Below, in pieces: positions 7,371-13,589 of a stretch of DNA of 13,589 nucleotides. Source of the DNA: Bacteroidales bacterium UBA2295 (GTDB lineage: Bacteria; Bacteroidota; Bacteroidia; Bacteroidales; Tenuifilaceae); contig DDWD01000097.1 in the NCBI GenBank assembly GCA_002345825.1, positions 365 to 13,953 of the forward strand, written 5' to 3'. The translations under genes and the position numbers were made by a program. The notes under the pieces are model-generated. The model searched no databases. It saw only the letters and a list, made by a program, of their open reading frames with translations, and was not told the DNA's origin. Each line of letters opens with the position of its first letter. Within the stretch, counting starts at the first letter, position 1.

Positions 7371-7973
7371 ATGGCAATAAAATTTCAGTTTAATAAAACT
7401 TCGCTTAACGATCTTAATAAGCAGCTAAAAATTCGTCAGCGAGCCCTGCCTACCCTTAAGAACAAGGAGTCGGCATTGCGAGCCGAGGTTAAGCGCGCAA
7501 AGGATAAGGCCAAAGAGCTTGAAAAGCACTTGGAACAGAAAATGCGCGATTTTGACTACATGGTGAGCCTTTGGGGTGAGTTTGAGCACAACCTGATTAG
7601 CGTTGAAGATGTTAAGTTGAACATCATAAAAATTGCCGGGGTACGAATTCCTGTACTACAGGAGGTTATCTTTAAAGTGAAGGATTATAGCCTTTTTGCC
7701 CGACCTTTTTGGTATCCCGAGGGGGTGCAAATATTAAAGGAGTTGGCTAGCATAGGTATCGAAAGTATATTTTACAGCGAAAAAATGCGACTCCTTGACC
7801 ATGCCAGGAAAAAAACTACACAAAAGGTAAACCTGTACGAGAAAGTTCAAATACCCGGATACGAAACAGCCATAAGGAAGATAAAACGCTTTATGGAAGA
7901 CGAGGAGAACCTTGCTAAATCGTCAATGAAAATTGTGAAAACCCGACAGCAGAATATGGAGGTAGAAGCATGA
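7371..7973 (+). CDS. ntpD: V-type ATPase subunit D (rotor shaft)
   Basis: The 200-residue protein matches the family in size and in its long N- and C-terminal helices. The N-terminal helix (about 10-60) contains the typical pattern LNKQLKIRQRALPTLKNKES, and the C-terminal helix spans about 160-197 (ETAIRKIKRFMEDEENLAK). The two form the antiparallel coiled coil that turns inside the A3B3 head and passes rotation to the membrane ring. The middle part (65-150) is less conserved and is expected to contact the coupling subunit. The stop overlaps the next start by four bases (ATGA, 7970-7973), implying translational coupling with subunit I. Confidence 0.94.
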   Translation: MAIKFQFNKTSLNDLNKQLKIRQRALPTLKNKESALRAEVKRAKDKAKELEKHLEQKMRDFDYMVSLWGEFEHNLISVEDVKLNIIKIAGVRIPVLQEVIFKVKDYSLFARPFWYPEGVQILKELASIGIESIFYSEKMRLLDHARKKTTQKVNLYEKVQIPGYETAIRKIKRFMEDEENLAKSSMKIVKTRQQNMEVEA

Positions 7974-9790
7974 TAGTACCAATGATCAAATACGGATTCC
8001 TGGTATATCACCGCGATTTTGACTCATTTCTGGGTAGGTTGCAGGATATGGGAATGGTTGATATCGAAAAACACACCAAGGCGCTTTCCGAAGAGGAACG
8101 TAGCCTTATGAACGAGATCAATCGGTATTCTCAAACCCTTAAAGACCTAAAGATTAGAGCATCGCAGCTTGACCAGGTACCCCAGGGATCACCATTAGAT
8201 TCTGATGCGGTTATTGTAGAGTTTGATAACCTAATTAAAGAGAAAGAGCAGGTTGATAACTCTTTACGTAAAGCGCAGAAGGATTTGAACGATGTTCGCC
8301 CATGGGGGAGTTTCAGCATCGATTTGCTTAATAAAATTAACAACTCGGGGCTGAAAATTAGGTTCTTTGTAACTAACGAAAAGGCTTTTAACGAAAGTAC
8401 CCTCGGCGATTTTACCATTGAGGTAATTAACAACGAGGCCGGACAAATTTACTTTGTTTGGATTCAGGAAAACAGCGAGGCAACTCTGCCGTTTGATGCT
8501 GTTGAAGTGAAAGCCCCAACGTACTCTGCTTCTGGTAAGGAGGCCGAAATAGCTTCGCTAAAAGGCCATAGCCATGAAATTGACAACCGGCTAGATGAGT
8601 TAACCTACTACATCCCTCAGCTAGAGGCCACTAAAGATGAGCTTGTTAATAAACTTGAGATTAATTCGGTAACGCTTAGCGCCGACAAGCAAGCCGACGA
8701 AAAGGTTTACGTTTTACAGGGATGGGTTCCCGTTCCAAAGAACAAAGAGTTTGTTCAGTTTCTTGAACAGGAAAGCATTATTTTCGTATCCGAAAAAGCA
8801 AAAAGAGAGGATAATGCGCCGATCCTGCTCAAGAATAATAAGTTTGCCAGACTTTTTGAACCTATTGGAAATTTGTTTACCAATCCAACCTACGGTGAGT
8901 TAGACCTAACCCCACTGTTTGCACCCTTCTTCATGATGTTTTTCGGTTTTTGTTTGGGTGATGCAGGGTACGGCCTCGTTATGCTTTTAGGTGCAAGTTT
9001 GTATAAGTTTAAGGCCAAGAAAGAGTTCCGCCCAATTTTATCGTTAGTGCAATGGCTCTCTCTATCAACCGTAATATTTGGCATTATCACCGGTACATTC
9101 TTTGGCATTGAACTGGTTAAAGTAACAATTCCCTTTGTGGCGAAGTTTAAGAGCATGTTCCTTGATCAAAACCAGCTATTCGCTTTAGCCCTAATTATAG
9201 GAGCCATACAAATAGTATTTGGTATGTTTGTTAAGGCGGCCAACCAAATTCGACTTTGGGGCTGGCAATATGCCATTTCAACCTTTGGCTGGTTACTATT
9301 AATTATTGGGTCGGCTGCTTTTTATGGCCTATCACAACTAGAGGAATTTAACGTTGAATTTATGGGCTTAGCTCATAAAATTACGCTAGGTATTGCAGCC
9401 ATTGGAATATTGTTTTTCAATAGTCCTGGTAAAAATCCTTTTGTAAACTTTGGATTAGGCCTTTGGGACTCATATAATATGGTAACCGGATTGTTTGGCG
9501 ACATTCTATCGTATATCCGATTGTTTGCCCTTGGCCTATCGAGTGCAATTTTGGGTAACGTATTTAACAGCCTTGCGTTTGGTATGGCGCCAGATATACC
9601 TGTGGTTGGCGCAATTGTAACCATAATCATTCTTGTTGCTGGGCACTCAATCAACCTGTTTATGGCAGCCTTGGGCTCCCTTGTACACCCAATGCGTTTA
9701 ACCTTTGTTGAGTTTTATAAAAACGCAGGCTTTGTTGGGGGAGGAAAAACGTATCAACCTTTTCACAAAAAGAACAAACAAACAATTTAA
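7970..9790 (+). CDS. ntpI: V-type ATPase subunit I (stator membrane subunit)
   Basis: The 606-residue protein combines a cytoplasmic half with coiled coils (about 40-110 and 190-235) and a membrane half of about seven to eight helices starting near residue 314. GWVP (251-254) is the usual end of the second coiled-coil arm. The ion-channel arginines are R517 in SYIRLFALGLS (514-524) and R576 in HPMRLTFVEF (573-582), which match the two half-channel arginines of NtpI. The glycine-rich turn GGGKTYQPF (590-598) is the usual C-terminus. It is slightly shorter than many family members, which run near 650 residues. It works with the K ring to move ions across the inner membrane. A 34-bp gap separates it from K. 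Confidence 0.96.
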   Translation: MIVPMIKYGFLVYHRDFDSFLGRLQDMGMVDIEKHTKALSEEERSLMNEINRYSQTLKDLKIRASQLDQVPQGSPLDSDAVIVEFDNLIKEKEQVDNSLRKAQKDLNDVRPWGSFSIDLLNKINNSGLKIRFFVTNEKAFNESTLGDFTIEVINNEAGQIYFVWIQENSEATLPFDAVEVKAPTYSASGKEAEIASLKGHSHEIDNRLDELTYYIPQLEATKDELVNKLEINSVTLSADKQADEKVYVLQGWVPVPKNKEFVQFLEQESIIFVSEKAKREDNAPILLKNNKFARLFEPIGNLFTNPTYGELDLTPLFAPFFMMFFGFCLGDAGYGLVMLLGASLYKFKAKKEFRPILSLVQWLSLSTVIFGIITGTFFGIELVKVTIPFVAKFKSMFLDQNQLFALALIIGAIQIVFGMFVKAANQIRLWGWQYAISTFGWLLLIIGSAAFYGLSQLEEFNVEFMGLAHKITLGIAAIGILFFNSPGKNPFVNFGLGLWDSYNMVTGLFGDILSYIRLFALGLSSAILGNVFNSLAFGMAPDIPVVGAIVTIIILVAGHSINLFMAALGSLVHPMRLTFVEFYKNAGFVGGGKTYQPFHKKNKQTI

Positions 9791-9824
9791 CTTAATTATT
9801 TAAATAACAATTAATTCGAACATT

Positions 9825-10274
9825 ATGGAACCAATTATTTTTGCTTACATCGGAATCGGTATTATGATCATCCTATCGGGTGTTGGTAGCGCATTTGGCG
9901 TAACCTATGGCGGAAACGCTTCAATCGGATCAATGAAAAAAGATCCTTCAGCTTTTGGTAACTATATGGTACTAAGTGCGCTTCCTGGCACACAGGGTTT
10001 GTACGGATTTGCAGGTTACTTCATGCTTGCAAGCTACTTAGTTCCAGGTATGACATGGGCTACTGCTGCTGCAATTTTTGGTGCAGGGATTGCCATGGGA
10101 TTCGTAGGCTTGTTCTCTGCTCTTCGTCAGGGTCAGGTTTGTGCCAATGGTATTGCTGCCATCGGATCGGGTCACAAGGTGTTTGGTAACACACTAATTC
10201 TTGCGGTATTCCCAGAACTTTATGCAATTGTTGCTCTTGCTGCTGTTTTCCTAATCGGACAATCGCTAGCTTAA
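9825..10274 (+). CDS. ntpK: V-type ATPase subunit K, probable Na+-binding proteolipid
   Basis: The 149-residue, four-helix proteolipid is a duplicated hairpin, typical of V-type rather than F-type rings. Only the second hairpin carries the ion-binding carboxylate, E131 in FPELYAI; the first has Q57 instead. Against Enterococcus hirae NtpK (Na+ ligands L61, T64, Q65, Q110, E139) the present residues are L53, T56 and Q57 in LPGTQGLY, Q102 in RQGQV, and E131, all conserved. This suggests a Na+ site, although proton use cannot be ruled out by sequence. The protein forms the rotor ring in the inner membrane. It is the last gene of the operon: a terminator lies 16 bp after the stop. No Shine-Dalgarno is visible. 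Confidence 0.97.
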   Translation: MEPIIFAYIGIGIMIILSGVGSAFGVTYGGNASIGSMKKDPSAFGNYMVLSALPGTQGLYGFAGYFMLASYLVPGMTWATAAAIFGAGIAMGFVGLFSALRQGQVCANGIAAIGSGHKVFGNTLILAVFPELYAIVALAAVFLIGQSLA

Positions 10275-10290
10275 GACATCAATTTATTAT

Positions 10291-10326
10291 AAAAATCCCC
10301 TTGGACTTTGATTCAAGGGGATTTTT
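10291..10326 (+). terminator. Intrinsic terminator after the V-ATPase operon
   Basis: A perfect 13-bp stem (AAAAATCCCCTTG pairing with CAAGGGGATTTTT) encloses a 10-nt loop and runs straight into a T-rich tail that continues to about 10333. The A-run on the left arm means it could also stop transcripts from the other side. It closes the V-ATPase operon and insulates the moxR operon. Confidence 0.92.
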
Positions 10327-10408
10327 GGTTTTTACCCCCACTGGATTATAATGTAGACTTTATAAATCAATATGTATATAGATTTAACAATATAACAAAC
10401 CTTTACCT

Positions 10409-10428
10409 TTTTTAACGCTTTTTAACGC
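10409..10428. repeat. Two tandem copies of TTTTTAACGC upstream of moxR
   Basis: The decamer TTTTTAACGC occurs twice back to back (10409-10418 and 10419-10428), about 80 bp before the moxR start. A 10-bp period equals about one helical turn, so a regulator binding site is possible, but two copies in AT-rich DNA can also be chance. Confidence 0.55.
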
Positions 10429-10508
10429 TGTAAAGCCCATTAATTCTGCATATTTGTGTTCGTAAAAAGAAAAATTTAACTGATAGTATATCTCTAAAAA
10501 TTCTACAA

Positions 10509-11510
10509 ATGAGCGAAATTTCAACCGTAAACATTAAAGAGCTTAACGAACGAATAAGAATTGAAAGCTCTTTTGTTGATATTATCAATATGGAGATGGA
10601 CAAGGTGATTGTGGGGCAAAAGCACCTTGTGGAATCTTTGCTAATAGGCCTTTTAGCCGATGGGCATATACTACTTGAGGGTGTGCCCGGCTTGGCTAAG
10701 ACTTTGGCAATTAACACTCTGGCAAGTTCCATCGATGCTGGATTTTCTCGCATTCAGTTTACGCCCGATTTGCTGCCAGCCGACCTTATAGGAACAATGG
10801 TATATAGCCAAAAAAATGAGCAGTTCAACGTTAAGAAAGGCCCCATTTTCACCAACTTTGTACTAGCCGATGAGATAAACCGTGCCCCTGCTAAGGTGCA
10901 AAGTGCACTGCTCGAGGCTATGCAGGAACGCCAGGTTACCATTGGCGAGGAAACATTTAAACTACCCTCACCATTTCTGGTAATGGCTACCCAGAACCCC
11001 ATTGAACAGGAAGGGACCTATCCGCTACCCGAAGCACAGGTGGACCGATTCATGCTAAAGGTTAAAATAACCTACCCCAAAGTAGAGGAGGAGAAGCTGA
11101 TAATCCGTCAGAATGTAACATCATCATTCCCAAAGGCTAGCAAGGTTGTTAAGCCCGAAGAGATTATTAAAGCACGAAGCGTGGTTCGCGATGTTTATAT
11201 GGACGAAAAGATTGAGAAATACATTGTAGATATTGTTTTTGCAACCCGTTTCCCTAAAGATTATAAGCTGGAGCGATTTGAGAATATGATTGCATATGGC
11301 GGATCGCCAAGGGCAAGTATCAACCTATCGTTGGCTGCAAAAGCCTATGCATTTATCAAGCGTAGAGGCTACGTAATTCCCGAGGATGTGCGTTCGGTAT
11401 GTCACGATGTGCTTCGTCACAGGATAGGGCTTACCTACGAGGCCGAAGCTGAGAATATTACTAGCGAGGATATTATTACTGAAATACTTAATACCATTGA
11501 GGTGCCGTAG
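10509..11510 (+). CDS. MoxR-family AAA+ ATPase
   Basis: The 333-residue product is a complete MoxR protein. Walker A is GVPGLAKT (58-65), Walker B VLADEINRAP (118-127), sensor 1 ATQNP (160-164), arginine-finger region PLPEAQVDRF (172-181) and sensor 2 GGSPRAS (264-270). These ATPases act as chaperone-like remodelers, usually together with a neighbouring vWA/DUF58 protein, to activate or assemble target complexes near the membrane. It is the first gene of the second operon; the next gene starts 3 bp after its stop. A -7-like box (CATATTTG, 10449-10456) lies upstream, but I cannot pair it with a -33 element. Confidence 0.97.
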   Translation: MSEISTVNIKELNERIRIESSFVDIINMEMDKVIVGQKHLVESLLIGLLADGHILLEGVPGLAKTLAINTLASSIDAGFSRIQFTPDLLPADLIGTMVYSQKNEQFNVKKGPIFTNFVLADEINRAPAKVQSALLEAMQERQVTIGEETFKLPSPFLVMATQNPIEQEGTYPLPEAQVDRFMLKVKITYPKVEEEKLIIRQNVTSSFPKASKVVKPEEIIKARSVVRDVYMDEKIEKYIVDIVFATRFPKDYKLERFENMIAYGGSPRASINLSLAAKAYAFIKRRGYVIPEDVRSVCHDVLRHRIGLTYEAEAENITSEDIITEILNTIEVP

Positions 11511-11513
11511 CAT

Positions 11514-11942
11514 ATGGCAATAGCTAAACGCTTTCTTCTTTTATCGATCCTTTTGCTAGTGTTTTGCACATCCTATGGGCAAAACTACATAGGAATGCAT
11601 AAGGGCGAGATTATAAAGAAAGTGGGTGAAGAGTTGCCTGGGTTTAAGTTCTCAAAAGAAGTTTACAATAACAGCAAAAGTTTTATCAAGTTTGAGAACA
11701 CTTTTGAGGAGCAAACCTTAATATTTATGCTAAATACCGACGGTTATTGTACTGCTGTCTCCCGAATGTATAACACTTGGCTATTCAATCGACTAAAAGA
11801 TGAACTCAATAGCAAATACGGGAAGTCAAACAAGCTCAAATGGATTGAGGATAGAGAAGGAATTCGATATGAGATTGAATTGATTAAGGGTAAGTGGTTT
11901 TTAACCGTTGTAACCCGTAAGTACAAAGACCAAAAGGATTAA
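11514..11942 (+). CDS. Small secreted protein of unknown function
   Basis: This 142-residue protein is not one I recognise. It begins with a clear signal peptide (Lys-Arg near the start, then a Leu-rich core at 8-17), probably cut after G22 in TSYG and before Q23, a common pattern in Bacteroidota. A cysteine at 18 follows LVF, which is a poor lipobox, so a lipoprotein is less likely. The mature part is small, rich in Lys, Glu and Asn, with YIGMHKGEIIKKVG (25-38) near its start; that resembles the opening of small envelope proteins of the SmpA-like fold, but only loosely. The remainder alternates beta-type segments and one charged helix (93-103). It is packed between the MoxR ATPase (3-bp gap) and the DUF58 gene (14-bp gap), so it is almost certainly co-expressed with them and acts in the periplasm. 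Confidence 0.85.
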   Translation: MAIAKRFLLLSILLLVFCTSYGQNYIGMHKGEIIKKVGEELPGFKFSKEVYNNSKSFIKFENTFEEQTLIFMLNTDGYCTAVSRMYNTWLFNRLKDELNSKYGKSNKLKWIEDREGIRYEIELIKGKWFLTVVTRKYKDQKD

Positions 11943-11956
11943 AACTTGTTCAAGCC

Positions 11957-12844
11957 GTGGAAGCATCAGATCTACTAAAACGCGTTCGTAAAATTGAGAT
12001 AAAAACTAGGGGGCTATCGCGCCAAATTTTCGCGGGAGAGTACCATAGCGCTTTTAAGGGTAGAGGTATGGCCTTTAGCGAGGTACGCGAATATCAGTAT
12101 GGCGACGATATCAGAAATATTGATTGGAATGTTACAGCCCGTTTTAATCAACCATTTGTGAAGATTTTCGAGGAGGAGCGAGAGCTCACCGTAATGCTGC
12201 TTATTGATGTTAGCGGATCGAGGATGTTTGGTACAACCAGTATGCTTAAAAAGAACCTGATCACTGAGATATCGGCAGTGCTTGCCTTCTCGGCAATTCA
12301 AAATAACGATAAGATTGGCGTTTTGATGTTTAGCGATAAGGTTGAAAAATTTATCCCACCCAAAAAGGGACGAACTCATATTCTGCACATCATTCGTGAG
12401 TTGATAAACTTCACGCCAACCAGCGAGGGAACAGATCTCTCGGAGGCATTTAGGTATCTAACCAATGCCATCAAAAAGCGTTGTACCGCTTTTGTGCTTA
12501 GCGATTTTATGGATTTTAAAGCGGACACTGTTGAGCCAAATTTTACAAATGCTCTCACAATTGCAGGCAATAAGCATGATGTAGTTGGACTAAGAATTTA
12601 CGATCCCCGAGAGGTAGTGCTGCCACCCATGGGACTGGTAAAAATGAAAGATGCCGAATCGGGGCACTATTCCTGGATAGATACAACCAGCAAATCTGTT
12701 CGTGAGGCCTATGCTAAATGGTGGCGCGATACTGAGGGTTCGCTAAAACAAACCTTTTCAAGGTGTAAGGTCGATTCGGTAGCCATTGCCACCAATGAAG
12801 ATTACGTGAAACCATTAATCAAGCTGTTTAAGCAGCGCGCATAA
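11957..12844 (+). CDS. DUF58 protein with vWA-type MIDAS motif
   Basis: The 295-residue protein starts at GTG (11957). This start restores the family N-terminus (MEASDLLKRVRKIEIKTRGL), and no ATG is in frame nearby. The conserved region GRGMAFSEVREYQYGDD (35-51) followed by RNIDWNVTARF (53-63) defines DUF58. A von Willebrand A-like domain follows, with the metal-binding DVSGS (84-88), T159 in SEGTDLSEA and D183 in SDFMD as likely MIDAS residues. There is no signal peptide or membrane span, so it is cytoplasmic or membrane-associated. Such proteins are the usual partner of MoxR ATPases, and the gene pair here fits the head of a Bacteroidota Bat locus. It lies 14 bp after the secreted-protein gene and 18 bp before the next one. 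Confidence 0.95.
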   Translation: MEASDLLKRVRKIEIKTRGLSRQIFAGEYHSAFKGRGMAFSEVREYQYGDDIRNIDWNVTARFNQPFVKIFEEERELTVMLLIDVSGSRMFGTTSMLKKNLITEISAVLAFSAIQNNDKIGVLMFSDKVEKFIPPKKGRTHILHIIRELINFTPTSEGTDLSEAFRYLTNAIKKRCTAFVLSDFMDFKADTVEPNFTNALTIAGNKHDVVGLRIYDPREVVLPPMGLVKMKDAESGHYSWIDTTSKSVREAYAKWWRDTEGSLKQTFSRCKVDSVAIATNEDYVKPLIKLFKQRA

Positions 12845-12862
12845 AAATCAAACTAAAAGTTA

Positions 12863-13589
12863 ATGACAAGATTTCTGAACAATATTGCATTTATGCTTTT
12901 GGTGTTGGCGCTTTGTCATACTGCGACAGCACAAAATCCAACATATACCTTCAAATCATCAGTAAGCAACGATAGCATACTCATTGGCGATCAGGTGGAG
13001 CTGCTGATTGAGGCAACAGTGCCAAGTAATTACAGCGTTGATTTTCCTGTTTTTGCCGATACCTTGGTTACGGGTATTGAGATTCTGGGGCAACCTGTAC
13101 TCGACACTTTATCCAAAAAATCTGAGGGAAAGAACTTTACCTGTAAGCTTAAGATTACTTCGTTTGATGAGGGTTACTACCGAATTCCCCCATTTCGCCT
13201 CCCATTCTCTGATGGGGTAAAGCACGATACAGCCCAAACCTCGCCAATTTGGTTCTTAGTTAACACCTTACCTCCCGATAGCACGGTAGCCGCAATTTAC
13301 GATATTAAGCAACCAATAGCTGAGCCAATTACCTTTGCCGAGTTGGCGCCCTGGGTAGGTGGGGCTTTACTGATTACTGGGCTTATCGCACTGTTAATAT
13401 ATATAGTTGCCAAAAGAAAAAAAGGAGAACCCATATTCTTTAATCTAAAACCCAAAGAACCGCCTCATATTATTGCTATTAGAGAGCTAGAGCAGCTAAA
13501 ATCGAAAAAGTTGTGGGAAACAGATAGCCCAAAACAGTTTCAGTCGCGCCTTACAGATATTATCAGAACCTATATTGAGGGTAGATTTG
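12863..13589 (+). CDS. Membrane-anchored Bat-locus protein (3' end beyond the window)
   Basis: ATG at 12863 opens a frame of 242 codons plus one base that runs off the right edge. The N-terminus is a signal peptide with a Leu-rich core (11-17) and likely cleavage after A23 in TATA, before Q24. Residues 25-155 are a beta-rich periplasmic part, with the pattern DSILIGDQVELLIEA (37-51) typical of BatD-like or Ig-like proteins. One membrane helix lies at about 163-183, followed by KRKKG, and the C-terminal part (from 184, HIIAIRELEQLKSKKLW) faces the cytoplasm. This arrangement is that of the small membrane protein that follows DUF58 in Bacteroidota Bat loci, related to the DUF4381 type. I infer that batA-like genes follow beyond the edge. 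The full length is unknown. Confidence 0.87.
   Translation, partial: MTRFLNNIAFMLLVLALCHTATAQNPTYTFKSSVSNDSILIGDQVELLIEATVPSNYSVDFPVFADTLVTGIEILGQPVLDTLSKKSEGKNFTCKLKITSFDEGYYRIPPFRLPFSDGVKHDTAQTSPIWFLVNTLPPDSTVAAIYDIKQPIAEPITFAELAPWVGGALLITGLIALLIYIVAKRKKGEPIFFNLKPKEPPHIIAIRELEQLKSKKLWETDSPKQFQSRLTDIIRTYIEGRF

Noticed and set aside
10363..10386. Short inverted repeat TAAATC/GATTTA before moxR
   Set aside because: Six-bp AT-rich arms with a 12-nt loop are within chance expectation.
10449..10456. CATATTTG as a -7 box for the moxR operon
   Set aside because: It matches TAnnTTTG at all but one defined position, but no TTTG lies about 20 bp upstream, so it is not called as a promoter.
11565..11569. 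Possible lipoprotein cysteine (C18) in the small secreted protein
   Set aside because: The residue before Cys is Phe, which does not fit a lipobox, whereas cleavage before Q23 fits a signal peptidase I site.
13008..13220. Open frame of 70 codons near the right edge
   Set aside because: It overlaps in another frame the signal-peptide gene starting at 12863, which has clear domain structure.

Overview
The window looks like a chromosomal segment of a Bacteroidota bacterium, most likely Bacteroidales or Marinilabiliales. Three things support this: the V-type ATPase gene order (E, DUF2764-like, A, B, D, I, K), the MoxR/DUF58/signal-peptide gene run typical of Bacteroidota Bat (aerotolerance) loci, and signal peptides that cleave just before Gln. 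Start regions are AT-rich and mostly lack Shine-Dalgarno sequences. There are no RNA genes, CRISPR arrays, insertion sequences or phage genes. The genus cannot be told from the sequence alone.

Layout. Positions 1-2310 are on the minus strand: a two-domain universal stress protein (1423-2310) followed 48 bp later by a large ABC transporter subunit (1-1374) that runs off the left edge. A 453-bp divergent intergenic region (2311-2763) holds a 15-bp-arm inverted repeat, a weak Bacteroidota-type promoter candidate and a strong GGAGG ribosome binding site. Positions 2764-10274 are a seven-gene plus-strand V-type ATPase operon with very tight junctions (1-bp gap, 1-bp and 4-bp overlaps), closed by a clear intrinsic terminator at 10291-10326. 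After 234 bp a second plus-strand operon begins: MoxR AAA+ ATPase, a small secreted protein of unknown function, a DUF58/vWA protein with a GTG start, and a membrane-anchored Bat-locus protein cut by the right edge.

How the genes work together. NtpA and NtpB form the catalytic head, NtpD the rotor shaft, NtpE the peripheral stalk, NtpI the stator membrane subunit and NtpK the ion-binding ring. The DUF2764-like protein sits where a rotor-ring coupling subunit C would be expected, and no subunit F or G gene is present. NtpK carries all the ligands of the Enterococcus hirae sodium site, so the machine is probably Na+-coupled. NtpA has a P-loop Cys and a C-terminal Cys matching the redox-regulated pair of eukaryotic V-ATPases. 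The MoxR/DUF58 pair is a chaperone-ATPase and partner module acting on envelope proteins.

No wholly new system is evident. The most useful leads are the cysteine pair, the sodium-site ligands, the minimal subunit set with a DUF2764 substitute, the TerB-like N-terminus on the ABC protein and the unknown secreted protein inside the MoxR/DUF58 operon.
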